A stretch of DNA of 64,000 nucleotides from the NCBI RefSeq assembly GCF_001263795.1, contig NZ_LHUR01000042.1, forward strand, positions 186,001-250,000, written 5' to 3'. This DNA comes from Clostridium homopropionicum DSM 5847. GTDB lineage: Bacteria; Bacillota; Clostridia; Clostridiales; Clostridiaceae. Shown here in pieces: positions 35,361 through 45,034 of this stretch (positions are counted from its first letter, which is position 1; each line of letters starts with the position of its first letter). The notes beneath the pieces were generated by a model. It saw only the letters and a list, made by a program, of their open reading frames with translations. It did not search any database and had not been told where the DNA came from. Both the position numbers and the translations under genes were made by a program.

Positions 35361-36533
35361 TCTTTCAACGATAAGAGTTGTTCCCATACCTCCACCTATG
35401 CAAAGAGTTGCTAAACCTCTCTTAACATCTCTCTTTTGCATTTCGTGTAATAATGTAACGATGATTCTAGCTCCAGATGCTCCGATTGGGTGTCCTAAAG
35501 CAATAGCTCCACCATTTACATTTACTTTATTTAAGTCAAATCCTAAATCTTTTCCAACTGCTGCGAATTGTGCTGCGAAAGCTTCGTTAGCTTCTATTAA
35601 ATCGATATCAGCTACTGTTAATCCAGCACCTTCAAGAGCTCTCTTACATGATCCTATTGGTCCAACACCCATGATGCTTGGGTCTACACCTTTAGATCCA
35701 TAAGAAACTATTTTAGCCATTGGCTTAATTCCTAATTCTTCAGCTTTTTCAGCACTCATAATAACAAATGCTGCTGCTCCATCGTTGATTCCAGAAGCGT
35801 TTCCTGCTGTAACTGTTCCGTCTTTCTTGAATGCTGGTTTTAATTTAGCTAAGCTTTCAGCAGTTGTTCCAAACTTAGGATATTCATCTGTATCTACTAC
35901 TTTGTCACCTTTTTTAGTTTTGATAACAACTGGAACTATTTCATCTTTAAATCTTCCTTCTTTGATAGCTCTTTCAGCGTTATTTTGAGATCTTAAAGCG
36001 ATAGCGTCTTGTTCTTCTCTTGTGATGTTCCATTGAGCTGCTACGTTTTCAGCAGTTATTCCCATATGGTATTGGTTGAATGCATCCCAAAGACCATCTT
36101 TTATCATTGTATCAATCATTTTTCCATCGCCCATTCTTTGTCCCCATCTTCCGCCTGGGAATACGTAAGGAGTTGCTGACATGTTTTCCATACCACCAGC
36201 AACTATTATGTCTGCATCTCCAGCTTTAATCATTTGTGCTGCTAAAGATACTACTCTTAAACCTGATCCACAAACTTTGTTAAGTGTGAAGCATGGTATT
36301 TCTACTGGAAGTCCAGCATTAACCATAGCCTGTCTAGCTGTATTTTGTCCTTGACCTGCTTGTAAAACGTGTCCCATTATAACTTCATCAACTTGTTCTG
36401 GTTTAACATTTGCTCTGTTAAGTGCTTCTTTGATAACTATAGCACCTAAATCAGCTGCTGGTACATCTTTTAAAGCTCCGCCATAAGAACCTATAGCTGT
36501 TCTTACTGCACTTACGATAACTACATCTTTCAT
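35358..36533 (-). CDS. thl: Acetyl-CoA acetyltransferase (thiolase)
   Basis: A 391-residue biosynthetic thiolase that condenses two acetyl-CoA to acetoacetyl-CoA, the entry to butyrate/butanol formation in clostridia. The nucleophile is Cys88 in [11 protein letters not shown], with His348 in [11 protein letters not shown] and Cys378 in CIGGGMG. Codon use leans toward highly expressed genes (for example repeated GCT, GGT and AAC-rich stretches), in contrast to its neighbours. GTAGGAGG precedes the ATG. It is monocistronic with a strong promoter, a candidate Rex site and a terminator. Place between atpI and the epimerase gene matches the main fermentative thiolase locus of solventogenic clostridia. 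Confidence 0.96.
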   Translation of the reverse strand: MKDVVIVSAVRTAIGSYGGALKDVPAADLGAIVIKEALNRANVKPEQVDEVIMGHVLQAGQGQNTARQAMVNAGLPVEIPCFTLNKVCGSGLRVVSLAAQMIKAGDADIIVAGGMENMSATPYVFPGGRWGQRMGDGKMIDTMIKDGLWDAFNQYHMGITAENVAAQWNITREEQDAIALRSQNNAERAIKEGRFKDEIVPVVIKTKKGDKVVDTDEYPKFGTTAESLAKLKPAFKKDGTVTAGNASGINDGAAAFVIMSAEKAEELGIKPMAKIVSYGSKGVDPSIMGVGPIGSCKRALEGAGLTVADIDLIEANEAFAAQFAAVGKDLGFDLNKVNVNGGAIALGHPIGASGARIIVTLLHEMQKRDVKRGLATLCIGGGMGTTLIVER

Positions 36534-36604
36534 TAAACTAACCTCCTACATATCCAAAATAAAATATTTCGTTTTTGGCACTATTATTAAATGCCATCAT
36601 TTCG

Positions 36605-36633
36605 ATTATACTCTTGATGGTATCATTATTCAA
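36605..36633 (-). promoter_or_regulatory. Promoter of the thiolase gene
   Basis: Minus strand TTGAAT (36628-36633), 17-base spacer, consensus TATAAT (36605-36610), leaving a leader of about 65 bases. Confidence 0.8.
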
Positions 36634-36651
36634 TATCAAAATATTCAAACA

Positions 36652-36669
36652 TTGTTAACGTTTTAACCT
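36652..36669. promoter_or_regulatory. Candidate Rex (redox repressor) operator upstream of thl
   Basis: TTGTTAACGTTTTAACCT matches the clostridial Rex consensus TTGTTAAN4TTAACAA at 12 of 14 defined positions. It lies 18 bases upstream of the thiolase -35. Rex senses NADH/NAD+ and is known to control fermentation genes in clostridia. Confidence 0.55.
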
Positions 36670-36827
36670 TACATTTTTATATTATTCCCTATCTATTAGA
36701 TTTAATTAGAATATTTTAAATGTAATAATATTTAACTAAAAACTTTCTATGAAATCCCACTAAAATTAGTCATATTTTTAACAATCAAGGCTTAATTTGT
36801 ATGACATTTCCTAAATAATTTGAAAAT

Positions 36828-36853
36828 AAAAAAGTATATTTCTATACTTTTTT
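36828..36853 (-). terminator. Terminator overlapping the end of the epimerase gene
   Basis: AAAAAAGTATA and TATACTTTTTT form an 11-bp stem that includes the last codons and stop of the epimerase gene. Confidence 0.75.
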
Positions 36854-37966
36854 ATTAAAATATTCAATAATTTTACTAACAATTCTCTCTGAAGCTCTTC
36901 CGTCACCATAAGGATTAGTCGCTTTACTCATCTTTAAATATTCTTTATTGATATTAACTAAATCATTAGCCTCTTTTACAATATTCTCTTTACTTGTTCC
37001 TACAATTCTAACCGTACCTGCCTCTACAGCTTCTATTCTCTCAGTAACATCACGAAGAACTAAAACAGGCTTCCCAAGGTGCGGTGCTTCCTCTTGTATA
37101 CCGCCAGAATCGGTCATAATAAAATAGCACTTTTTCATTAAATTATGAGTTTCCTTTGTATCAAGAGGAGGTAAAAGATGTATTCCTTCTACTCCGCCCA
37201 AGCATCTAAACACAGCGTCCTTAACTACAGGATTTAGGTGAACAAGATAAATAACTTCTACATCTTCATTTTTAGTTTTTATTTCTAATAGAGCTTTACA
37301 TATATTATCTATACCTTCACCCCAATTTTCTCTTCTATGAGCTGTAACCAATATCACTTTTTTGTTATAATTAATTTTATTAAGTTCTTCATTATTAAAT
37401 ATATATTCTTCTTCTACAGTAAAGTTCATCGCATCAATAACAGTGTTTCCTGTTATGAATATGTTGTCTTCTTTTACTCCTTCTTTAATTAAATTTTCCA
37501 TGTTTCTAATTGTGGGTGCAAAGTGTAAATCCGCTAAGGCACCTGTAAGTTTTCTATTCATTTCTTCTGGATAAGGAAAATATTTATCATAGCTTCTTAA
37601 ACCAGCTTCCACATGTCCTATCTTAATTTTATTGTAAAACGCAGCAAGAGATGCAGCAAAAGTTGTTGTGGTATCTCCATGAACTAAAACTATATGTGGG
37701 TTTTCCTCTTGAAATATCTTCTCAAGGTTATTCAATACACTTGTAGTGATACCACTAAGACTCTGTTTTTCCTTCATAATATTCAAATCATAATCAGGTT
37801 CTATATTAAATAAATCCAAAACTTGATCTAACATTTCTCTATGTTGTGCTGTAACACATATCTTAGACTGTATTTCACTATACTTTTCTAGTTCTTTAAT
37901 TAATGGTGCCATTTTTATAGCCTCAGGTCTTGTTCCAAATACACTCATCACTTTTATCTTTTCCAC
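36842..37966 (-). CDS. wecB: UDP-N-acetylglucosamine 2-epimerase (non-hydrolysing)
   Basis: A 374-residue GT-B fold enzyme interconverting UDP-GlcNAc and UDP-ManNAc, precursor for teichoic acid linkage units or other wall polymers. Signatures: FGTRPEAIKMAPLI, VHGDTTTTFAASLAAFY, GHVEAGLRSYDKYFPYPEE, VTAHRRENWGEGI and DSGGIQEEAPHLGKPVLVLR. I choose GTG 37966, 5 bases after GGGAGTG; the frame opens six codons earlier. It follows the lipid-linked GlcNAc-1-phosphate transferase gene, and the two act consecutively in wall teichoic acid-type synthesis. mnaA is an alternative symbol. Confidence 0.93.
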   Translation of the reverse strand: MEKIKVMSVFGTRPEAIKMAPLIKELEKYSEIQSKICVTAQHREMLDQVLDLFNIEPDYDLNIMKEKQSLSGITTSVLNNLEKIFQEENPHIVLVHGDTTTTFAASLAAFYNKIKIGHVEAGLRSYDKYFPYPEEMNRKLTGALADLHFAPTIRNMENLIKEGVKEDNIFITGNTVIDAMNFTVEEEYIFNNEELNKINYNKKVILVTAHRRENWGEGIDNICKALLEIKTKNEDVEVIYLVHLNPVVKDAVFRCLGGVEGIHLLPPLDTKETHNLMKKCYFIMTDSGGIQEEAPHLGKPVLVLRDVTERIEAVEAGTVRIVGTSKENIVKEANDLVNINKEYLKMSKATNPYGDGRASERIVSKIIEYFNKKV

Positions 37967-37984
37967 GATTTCACTCCCAAACAT

Positions 37985-39019
37985 TTATTCTTTATGTTTA
38001 AAGAATTCCCATTTCCAAGCTGCAAAAGCAATTATAACCACTACAATTGTCAACAAAAAATATGATCTAGTGGAGCTTATTTGCATAGCTACAATAGAAA
38101 TTCCTCCTAAAATTGCACTGATTAAATACATTATTAATACGACTTTTCTTTGGCTTAAACCCATGTCAAGCAATCTATGGTGCAGATGTCCTTTATCAGC
38201 TTGCATTATTGGCATACCATTCATTTTTCTTCTTATCATGGCAAACAAGGTATCATATATAGGTAATCCAAAAGCAAGTATTGGTACAGCAATAGCAAAG
38301 GTTGTAGCCGATTTTATGGTTCCCTCTAAGGATATGGCTGCTAATAAAAATCCTAGTAATTGCGCCCCTGTATCCCCCATGAAAATGGATGCCGGATTAA
38401 AATTGTATGGGAGAAATCCAAAGATTGCTCCACTTAAAATAGCTGTAAATAAAGCTGCTTCTCTTCTACCATTTAATACAGCTATAATGAAAATAGTTAC
38501 TGAACATATAAATGCTACACCAGCAGCAAGCCCATCTACCCCATCAATAAGATTTAAAGCATTAGTAACGCCTACTACCCAAAGTATAGTAATTGGCACT
38601 ACTAAAAATCCCAAGTTCAGATAATCGCTGCCAATAGGGAATGGATTTGTAATTCTAAATATCTCTACACCAAATATAATCAGTACTGACGCAGCAGCTA
38701 CTTGAAACGCAAGCTTGAATAAGGGTCTTAGATCCTTCAAATCATCAATTAATCCTCCTACTACAATTATTGTAGCTCCTAGAAGTATTCCTACTTCAGA
38801 TTTTACAAGTGGTCCTTCTTTTAATATCATAGTTATTAAAAAAGATAAATATATAGCCATACCTCCTAATAGAGGTATCGGCTCTTTATGTATTTTTCTA
38901 GCATCCTTTGGTATATCTAAGGCTTTAATTTTAAAAGCGAGTTTTTTTATTAAAGGCGTTAATAAAAATGAAATGCAAACAGAAATTAGTGTTAATACCT
39001 TTATACTATCCATAATCAA
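37985..39019 (-). CDS. Undecaprenyl-phosphate GlcNAc-1-phosphate transferase (WecA/TagO type)
   Basis: A 344-residue membrane enzyme of the MraY/WecA family with about ten transmembrane helices. Catalytic and metal-binding blocks are VGGLIDDLKDL, NLIDGVDGLAAG and FMGDTGAQLLGF, and the His-rich loop is KGHLHHRLLDMGLSQRK, which marks the GlcNAc-type (WecA/TagO) rather than MraY. It starts the lipid-linked assembly of wall or capsule polymers and is translated with wecB, 18 bases downstream. The start may be TTG 39019 (AAAGG 7 bases upstream) or ATG two codons later. Confidence 0.92.
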   Translation of the reverse strand: MIMDSIKVLTLISVCISFLLTPLIKKLAFKIKALDIPKDARKIHKEPIPLLGGMAIYLSFLITMILKEGPLVKSEVGILLGATIIVVGGLIDDLKDLRPLFKLAFQVAAASVLIIFGVEIFRITNPFPIGSDYLNLGFLVVPITILWVVGVTNALNLIDGVDGLAAGVAFICSVTIFIIAVLNGRREAALFTAILSGAIFGFLPYNFNPASIFMGDTGAQLLGFLLAAISLEGTIKSATTFAIAVPILAFGLPIYDTLFAMIRRKMNGMPIMQADKGHLHHRLLDMGLSQRKVVLIMYLISAILGGISIVAMQISSTRSYFLLTIVVVIIAFAAWKWEFFKHKE

Positions 39020-39037
39020 ATTCTAACCTTTCTAAGC

Positions 39038-39526
39038 TTAGTAAGCTACATTATCTTGCAGTGAATCATCATTATCTATCCACTCCTGTACATCTATAAT
39101 TCTAAAGTCAACTTTTGTATCTCTAATTATTACAGAAGAAATTCCTGAATTTAAAATAAATCTTTTACATAAAGTGCATGGTGCAGCATTTTTCACTAAT
39201 TCTCCATTACCCATTTCTTTTCCAACTAAATATAAGCTAGCTCCAATCATGTCTTGTCTTCTTGAAGATATAATGGCATTTTGTTCAGCATGTACAGATC
39301 TGCAAAGCTCATATCTAGTGCCTCTTTCTACTTTTAATTCTTCTCTTTTACAATACCCTAAATCACAACAATTTTTTCTTCCCCTAGGGGCCCCACTATA
39401 ACCAGATGAAATAATTTCATCATTTTTTACAATAATAGCTCCAAAATTTCTTCTAAGACAAGTTCCTCTTTCTAATATAGTTTCACAAATATCTAAATAA
39501 TAATTATGCTTATCTATTCTTTCCAT
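39038..39526 (-). CDS. Deoxycytidylate deaminase / ComEB-type deaminase
   Basis: A 162-residue zinc-dependent deaminase. The zinc site is formed by HAEQNAI (His, catalytic Glu) and PCTLCKRFIL (two Cys). The extra motif RRNFGAIIVKNDEIISSGYSGAPRG with CDLGYCKRE is typical of dCMP deaminases, which make dUMP for thymidylate synthesis. AGAGAGG precedes the ATG. It is upstream of the teichoic acid-type genes and may share a transcript with them. Confidence 0.9.
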   Translation of the reverse strand: MERIDKHNYYLDICETILERGTCLRRNFGAIIVKNDEIISSGYSGAPRGRKNCCDLGYCKREELKVERGTRYELCRSVHAEQNAIISSRRQDMIGASLYLVGKEMGNGELVKNAAPCTLCKRFILNSGISSVIIRDTKVDFRIIDVQEWIDNDDSLQDNVAY

Positions 39527-39640
39527 TAATAATACCTCTCTTGTTTAAAAAAGTATAAAATACTATACTATATTATTCTATACTATAAACTAAATAATTT
39601 AAAGCATTATACTCTAAGTTTATAATTTAGTAACTTCTTG

Positions 39641-39692
39641 CATAAAAAATATAGGGCTAAGATACACTCATGCAGAATGCATTTTAACCCTA
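39641..39692 (-). terminator. Terminator of the upp transcript
   Basis: TAGGGTTAA and TTAGCCCTA (minus strand; one mismatch-tolerant pair) form the stem with a long loop, followed by TATTTTTTATG. Confidence 0.6.
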
Positions 39693-39720
39693 ATAAATTA
39701 TTATATTCTTTCTCTTTTAA

Positions 39721-40350
39721 TTATTTAGTACCAAAAAGCCTATCTCCTGCATCTCCAAGTCCTGGAACAATGTATCCACGTTCATTGAGTTTTTCATCTA
39801 TATCTGCTACATATATATCAACATCTGGATGTGCATCCATCACTGCCTTAATTCCTTCTGGTGAAGCAATCAAACACATTAATCTTATATTTCCTGCTCC
39901 TCTATCTTTTAAAGAGTTAATAGCATCTATAGCAGAACCTCCAGTAGCTAGCATTGGATCTGTAACTATAATCTCTCTTTCTTTTATATCTTGAGGAAGC
40001 TTACAGAAATATTCCACTGGCTTTAGTGTTTCCTCATCTCTATATAATCCTATATGTCCAACTTTAGCAGCTGGTATAAGCTTTAGCATACCAGGTACCA
40101 TTCCAAGTCCCGCTCTTAGTATAGGAACTATAGCAACCTTTTTTCCAGCTAACATTTTGCACTTAGTCTTACATATTGGAGTTTCAATTTCCACTTCTTC
40201 TAATGGAAAGTCTCTAGTAACTTCATAGGCCATTAGCATTGCAACTTCTTCTACCAGTTCTCTAAAATCCTTAGAACCTGTTTCTTTATCTCTTATTATA
40301 GATAATTTATGTAATACTAAAGGGTGTGCAATTTGTGTAACTTTACTCAT
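39721..40350 (-). CDS. upp: Uracil phosphoribosyltransferase
   Basis: A 209-residue enzyme converting uracil and PRPP to UMP (pyrimidine salvage). The PRPP-binding loop is [16 protein letters not shown], and the C-terminal uracil-binding stretch is [18 protein letters not shown]. Other blocks: [13 protein letters not shown] and [21 protein letters not shown] precedes the ATG. Neighbour rpiB lies 33 bases upstream. Confidence 0.97.
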   Translation of the reverse strand: MSKVTQIAHPLVLHKLSIIRDKETGSKDFRELVEEVAMLMAYEVTRDFPLEEVEIETPICKTKCKMLAGKKVAIVPILRAGLGMVPGMLKLIPAAKVGHIGLYRDEETLKPVEYFCKLPQDIKEREIIVTDPMLATGGSAIDAINSLKDRGAGNIRLMCLIASPEGIKAVMDAHPDVDIYVADIDEKLNERGYIVPGLGDAGDRLFGTK

Positions 40351-40383
40351 TATAATTCCTCCTCATAAAATTTTATTTATGTT

Positions 40384-40833
40384 TTATTTAAAATATTTTT
40401 TCTCTATTTCAGATATTTTAGAAACTCTTCTCTCGTGTCTTCCACCTTGGAAATCAGTACTTAGAAATATGTCAACAATGTCCAATGCAAGACCTACACC
40501 AATAACTCTTTCTCCTAGTGCAAGAATATTAGCATTATTATGTTCACGAGTAGAATGAGCACTGAAAGTATCATGGCATAAAGCAGCTCTTGCTCCAGGA
40601 ACTTTATTTGCAGCTATACTAATTCCTATACCAGTTCCACAAATTACTATTCCAAAATCAAAGTTTCCTTGAACTACCTCTTCTGAAACCTTTACTGCAA
40701 AATCTGGATAATCGCAAGATTCTTCAGTATATGTTCCAAAATCCTTAACTTCAATATTTTTTTCTTGAAGATGCTTAACCACAGCTATTTTTAATTTAAA
40801 ACCACCATGATCACATCCTATTGCTATTTTCAT
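40384..40833 (-). CDS. rpiB: Ribose 5-phosphate isomerase B
   Basis: A 149-residue RpiB/LacA-family isomerase interconverting ribulose and ribose 5-phosphate. Signatures are GCDHGGFKLKIAVVKHL, VICGTGIGISIAANKVPG (catalytic Cys) and CHDTFSAHSTREHNNANILA. TAGGAGG precedes the ATG. The order ywlE-rpiB-upp followed by the atp operon a few genes on parallels B. subtilis. Confidence 0.96.
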   Translation of the reverse strand: MKIAIGCDHGGFKLKIAVVKHLQEKNIEVKDFGTYTEESCDYPDFAVKVSEEVVQGNFDFGIVICGTGIGISIAANKVPGARAALCHDTFSAHSTREHNNANILALGERVIGVGLALDIVDIFLSTDFQGGRHERRVSKISEIEKKYFK

Positions 40834-40883
40834 TTAAATTCCTCCTATAGTCAAATCTAAGGTTTATTGTAAAAAGGAAGATA

Positions 40884-41342
40884 CTAGTAAGTTTTACCCT
40901 TATCTTCCTTTAATTTAGCTAATAATAACTCTATGCTTTTTCTAAGCATGTGGAAAGTAGCTTCATAAGTATGGATGTCACCTCCATAAGGATCTATAAC
41001 ATCACCTTGAAGTTCTACAAATTCACTTATTGTATATATTTTCTCTTTTTCACTATCAAAATGATTTCTCAATAAATCTCTCATATACCCAGTCATAGTA
41101 AATATAAGATCACTATTCTTAATCATTTCTTCAGTTAATTGAACAGCATTTCTTTCACTTATATCTAAATCAAAATTGGAACTTATAAGACTTGCAGTAT
41201 GCTTTGATGTTCTACTTCCAGGTACAACGGAAATACCTGCAGAAAAAGCTTCAACTTCTTCGAAGGTTGATAATTTGTTGAATATAGCTTCAGCCATGCA
41301 GCTTCTACATGTATTACCTGTACAAACAAATAAAATCTTCAT
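40884..41342 (-). CDS. ywlE: Low-molecular-weight phosphatase, probable protein-arginine phosphatase
   Basis: A 152-residue member of the LMW-PTP family. The P-loop is VCTGNTCRSCMAEAIF (Cys nucleophile and Arg), and the general acid Asp lies in VIDPYGGDIHTY. The Thr after the second residue of the loop (CTGNTCR) is the residue that makes B. subtilis YwlE specific for phosphoarginine instead of phosphotyrosine, and the position beside rpiB and tsaC is the same as in B. subtilis. I choose ATG 41342 after GAGGAG. McsB, the arginine kinase, is not in this window. Confidence 0.88.
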   Translation of the reverse strand: MKILFVCTGNTCRSCMAEAIFNKLSTFEEVEAFSAGISVVPGSRTSKHTASLISSNFDLDISERNAVQLTEEMIKNSDLIFTMTGYMRDLLRNHFDSEKEKIYTISEFVELQGDVIDPYGGDIHTYEATFHMLRKSIELLLAKLKEDKGKTY

Positions 41343-41394
41343 ACCGCTCCTCACTTTCTTTAGTAATTTTAATAGTATGCGTTAAAATAGTTTA

Positions 41395-42450
41395 TTAAGT
41401 ATCTGCATTTATTAATTCAAAGCCTGCTGCTTTTTTTAATCTGTTCATAATTGCGATACCCACACCTTTTTCCTCAAAGGACTCTGATAAAATTATATCA
41501 ACCTTATCATTATCAAAATCTCTTAAGGTTTTAAATAAGTTTCTAGCAACTGAATTTAAATTACTCCTGCTTCCTAAGGACTTTACTATTCCTTTAGGAT
41601 ACATATGTATCGTCTCATTACTTGCCATTATTCCAATTTTCTTGCCATCGTCTATATAATTTTGCACTATTTCATTGATTTTTGCAACAGTTTTTTCTAA
41701 ATCTCCAACTACTATTTTAACTGGTGCCTTTGGTGCATAATGTCTATATTTCATTCCAGGAGCCTTTGGTTTAAAGCTTCCTTCTACCTTTATCATTACA
41801 GCTGGGTCTATTTGTATTTCTGGATGGATTTCTCTAAGCATTTCAAGGATAATTCCACCTGGTCTTAATACTAAAGGAGGTTCCACTGTACAATCTACAA
41901 TAGTGGATTCTAATCCTATTTTACATTTTTCTCCTCCAATTATACAATCAACTCTTCCAGTTAAATCTTCTATGCATGTATCTATATCTGTAGGACTAGG
42001 TCTTCCTGAAATGTTTGCCGAAGGTGCAGCTATTGGAACACCAGCTTCTTTAATAAGCCTATTAGCCACAGAGTTAGAAGGCATTCTAATTCCAATACTA
42101 TCAAGTCCAGCACTTGTAATGTCAGGTACTTTAGAGGATTTCTTCATTATTAGAGTTAGTGGTCCTGGCCAAAACTTATCCATCATTTTTTTTGCAATTG
42201 GTGGAATCTCTTCTACAAATTCTTCTATATCAAAATCCGCAACATGAATTATTAGAGGATTATCTTGAGGTCTACCTTTTGCAATAAATATTTTATGTAC
42301 TGCCTCCGAATCTAAAGCATTGGCTCCAAGTCCATAGACTGTCTCTGTAGGAAAAACAACTAAACCACCTTTTCTTATGGTATCACCAGCCAATTTTATT
42401 ATATCCACATTTGGCTCTTTTTCATCAACAAATTCAACAATTGTATTCAT
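41395..42450 (-). CDS. tsaC: L-threonylcarbamoyladenylate synthase (TsaC/Sua5)
   Basis: A 351-residue enzyme making threonylcarbamoyl-AMP from threonine, bicarbonate and ATP, the first step of t6A synthesis. The N-terminal YrdC domain has GLVVFPTETVYGLGANALD, KGRPQDNPLIIHV and GIRMPSNSVANRLI. The C-terminal Sua5 domain (KAPGMKYRHYAPKAPVKIV onward) makes this the long Sua5 form. It complements TsaE and TsaB at the left of the window; TsaD is elsewhere. Confidence 0.95.
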   Translation of the reverse strand: MNTIVEFVDEKEPNVDIIKLAGDTIRKGGLVVFPTETVYGLGANALDSEAVHKIFIAKGRPQDNPLIIHVADFDIEEFVEEIPPIAKKMMDKFWPGPLTLIMKKSSKVPDITSAGLDSIGIRMPSNSVANRLIKEAGVPIAAPSANISGRPSPTDIDTCIEDLTGRVDCIIGGEKCKIGLESTIVDCTVEPPLVLRPGGIILEMLREIHPEIQIDPAVMIKVEGSFKPKAPGMKYRHYAPKAPVKIVVGDLEKTVAKINEIVQNYIDDGKKIGIMASNETIHMYPKGIVKSLGSRSNLNSVARNLFKTLRDFDNDKVDIILSESFEEKGVGIAIMNRLKKAAGFELINADT

Positions 42451-42495
42451 ATTTTCACTTCTTTACTTTTATTTTAATTATTCCTTAGTATTTTA

Positions 42496-43224
42496 TTACA
42501 ATACATTTGTAATTACAAGTCCAAATATCATTCCAATAAGTGTGCTGATAGTTACTGTTTTTCCTCTCCACAACTTTAAAGATTCAGGAATCATCTGTCC
42601 AAAGATTACATATAACATAACTCCAGAAGCAACTCCTAAACATTCTCCTAAAACTACTTCAGATATACTTCCTAAAAATACTCCAAGCCAAGACCCCAAA
42701 ACTGTAGGTAATGCTGTAATAAAGGCATATGTCATTATTTTGTAAGCTGCTTTATTAGATGCCATAAGAGGTGCTGCTACCGCTATACCCTCTGGTACAT
42801 CGTGAATAGCTATTAGTATACTCATTTTAATTCCTAGTTCTGCATTTGCTAAGAATCCCGCTCCCATTATTATTCCCTCAGGAAAGTTATGAATCATAAG
42901 TCCTAAAGCTGCCATAAAAGCTATTTTCAGATGACTATCACTGAACATTTTATTTTTATCACTTATTAAATCTATTAACATAATGATTAACATTCCCATT
43001 AGTGCAAAAATCATTGCATTAAAAAAGTTAATTTTGTTTATTGCCTCTGGTATCAAGTCTATCATAACAATAGATAGCATAAGTCCTGCTGCAAAAGCAT
43101 TAATACATCCAATTATCCTATTAGATGGTTTTTTAAATAATATACCTATTGATGCCCCCAGCATAGTACCTACTAAAGAAAAAAAACTCCCTATAGTCAC
43201 CACAAATAATACTTTTATAAACAA
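42496..43224 (-). CDS. ZIP-family divalent metal transporter
   Basis: A 242-residue membrane protein with about eight transmembrane helices. The metal-binding helices are GLMIHNFPEGIIMGAGFL and AIHDVPEGIAVAAPLMA, the HNxPEG and HDxPEG motifs of the ZupT/GufA branch of ZIP transporters, which import zinc, iron or manganese. I prefer TTG 43224, with GGGGGT 7 bases upstream, over the ATG at 43239 that contains this site. Metal specificity cannot be read from sequence. Confidence 0.85.
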   Translation of the reverse strand: MFIKVLFVVTIGSFFSLVGTMLGASIGILFKKPSNRIIGCINAFAAGLMLSIVMIDLIPEAINKINFFNAMIFALMGMLIIMLIDLISDKNKMFSDSHLKIAFMAALGLMIHNFPEGIIMGAGFLANAELGIKMSILIAIHDVPEGIAVAAPLMASNKAAYKIMTYAFITALPTVLGSWLGVFLGSISEVVLGECLGVASGVMLYVIFGQMIPESLKLWRGKTVTISTLIGMIFGLVITNVL

Positions 43225-43278
43225 AATAATTACCCCCATTCTTACTTTATATTATTTTAAGAAATAGGGGATTATTCT

Positions 43279-43851
43279 TTAATTTCTATATTCTTTTATA
43301 CTTTTTATTGCATCCTCAGTAAAATATGAGCTAACGCAATACCTATATATTAAATCCAGCAAACTGTATTTTAAATATCCTCCCTTGTTTACTATTAAAT
43401 AAAAATATTCTCTATTTTCTTTTAAAGTCATTAAATTTTTATAATACTTCTCAGCCCAAATATGCTTCTTTAGAAATTTAGAATCTATTTTTTTTATTCT
43501 TTTATTTCTAACTCTTGATTTTAATATAATTATTATCTCTAAATCCTTACCATTGTTTAGAGTATGTACTACCTCAACCTTATCAGGTAATATTATGAAC
43601 CTATCTCTAAATATACCATTTTGTATAATTAGCTTATTATTGTACTCAAACTTTAAGGTATCTTTATCTAGGCTAATTATAATGGCAGCTATTATTAATA
43701 TTTCAATTACAGCTAAATACGCTAGGAAGAAAGTTGAAAAAGTTTTTGTAAAGTAGAGGATTACAGGCAGCATAAAAAAAATAAAGCACATAGATAGCCT
43801 AAACCTTTTAAAAGATCTTTTTTGCTTTCTAATGGCTTTATTTATATTCAT
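43279..43851 (-). CDS. Hypothetical membrane protein with two N-terminal helices
   Basis: A 190-residue protein I do not recognise. Residues about 18-58 form two transmembrane helices (FFMLPVILYFTKT, LAVIEILIIAAIIISL). The cytoplasmic remainder has beta-rich segments (LKFEYNNKLIIQNGIFRDRF, VEVVHTLNNGKDLEIIIILK), reminiscent of the PH-like bPH2 layout of small membrane proteins, followed by a basic, Tyr-rich helical tail. The similarity is at the level of layout only. TAGAGGTG precedes the ATG. It is 25 bases upstream of the prfA stop side, so it may be cotranscribed with prfA. Confidence 0.6.
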   Translation of the reverse strand: MNINKAIRKQKRSFKRFRLSMCFIFFMLPVILYFTKTFSTFFLAYLAVIEILIIAAIIISLDKDTLKFEYNNKLIIQNGIFRDRFIILPDKVEVVHTLNNGKDLEIIIILKSRVRNKRIKKIDSKFLKKHIWAEKYYKNLMTLKENREYFYLIVNKGGYLKYSLLDLIYRYCVSSYFTEDAIKSIKEYRN

Positions 43852-43876
43852 GATTTCACCTCTAAATATACTATTA

Positions 43877-44953
43877 TTATTGATTATTTCCCATTGCTTT
43901 CATTTTCTCGGTTTGTTCTGCTGTTACTAAAGCTTCAATAATTTCATCCATATCTCCATCTAGAAAAGAATCCAATCTATATAGTGTAATTCCAATTCTA
44001 TGGTCTGATACTCTTCCTTGAGGATAGTTATAAGTTCTTATTCTCTCACTTCTGTCCCCTGAACCAACCTGACTCTTTCTATCTGCTGAAATTGATGCAT
44101 TTCTCTCAGCTTCAGCTTTTTCATAAAGTCTAGCTTTTAATATTTTTAAAGCTTTTTCTTTGTTTTTTAACTGTGACTTTTCGTCTTGGCAGGAAACAAC
44201 CATACCTGTAGGTATATGTGTCATTCTTACAGCAGAATCCGTAGTATTAACACACTGACCTCCGTTACCCGAAGCTCTAAATACATCTATTTTTAAGTCG
44301 TTTGGATCCACATATATTTCTACATCATCTACTTCTGGAAGCACAGCCACTGTTGCAGTAGAAGTATGGATTCTTCCACTGGATTCAGTATCTGGAACTC
44401 TTTGAACCCTATGAACTCCGCTTTCAAATTTCATTTTACTATAAGCAGAATCTCCCTTAAGCATAAATACTACTTCTTTAAAGCCACCAATATCTGTTTC
44501 ATTTGAGCTCATGAATTCAGTCTTCCATCCATGTCTTTCTGCATATCTTGTATACATTCTAAATAAATTTGAAGCAAATAAAGCTGCCTCTTCTCCACCA
44601 GCTCCAGCTCTGATTTCCACAAATACGTTTTTATCATCATTAGGATCCTTTGGAAGAAGCAATATTCTTAATTCATTTTCAATTGCTTCCTTATCTAATT
44701 CAAGCTGCTTTATATCCTCATGAATCATTTCTCTCATTTCTTTATCTGATTCTTCATTTAGCATTTCTCTATTAGCTTCTAAGTTTTCTTTTATGTTTTT
44801 ATATTCTCTATATTTATTAACAATAATCTCAATTTCAGCATGTTCCTTACATAATCTTCTCCACTCATTTTGATTAGCCATCACTGAAGGGTCGCTGATT
44901 TTTATAGATAATTCTTCATATTTATTTTCTATAAACTCTAGTTTATCTAACAT
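43877..44953 (-). CDS. prfA: Peptide chain release factor 1
   Basis: A 358-residue release factor for UAA and UAG. The stop-reading loop is [18 protein letters not shown] (PxT type), and the catalytic loop is [16 protein letters not shown]. The residue after GGQ is Cys instead of the common His; the Gln that PrmC methylates is intact. I choose ATG 44953 with GGAGTGAT upstream; the frame opens 13 codons earlier without a site. prmC is directly upstream. Confidence 0.96.
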   Translation of the reverse strand: MLDKLEFIENKYEELSIKISDPSVMANQNEWRRLCKEHAEIEIIVNKYREYKNIKENLEANREMLNEESDKEMREMIHEDIKQLELDKEAIENELRILLLPKDPNDDKNVFVEIRAGAGGEEAALFASNLFRMYTRYAERHGWKTEFMSSNETDIGGFKEVVFMLKGDSAYSKMKFESGVHRVQRVPDTESSGRIHTSTATVAVLPEVDDVEIYVDPNDLKIDVFRASGNGGQCVNTTDSAVRMTHIPTGMVVSCQDEKSQLKNKEKALKILKARLYEKAEAERNASISADRKSQVGSGDRSERIRTYNYPQGRVSDHRIGITLYRLDSFLDGDMDEIIEALVTAEQTEKMKAMGNNQ

Positions 44954-45034
44954 TTCATTATCACTCCGTATTCTTATTTTACATCTAAACATTATAACAT
45001 AAGTATATATATTTTTACAATTAACAATTGAAAT

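Noticed and set aside
38070..38624. 184-codon open frame antisense to the GlcNAc-1-phosphate transferase gene
   Set aside because: It mirrors a membrane protein with clear family motifs and has no ribosome binding site.
43877..44953. GGQC in RF1 as a functional defect
   Set aside because: The essential GGQ is intact and the next residue is variable in the family, so I see no reason to infer loss of activity.
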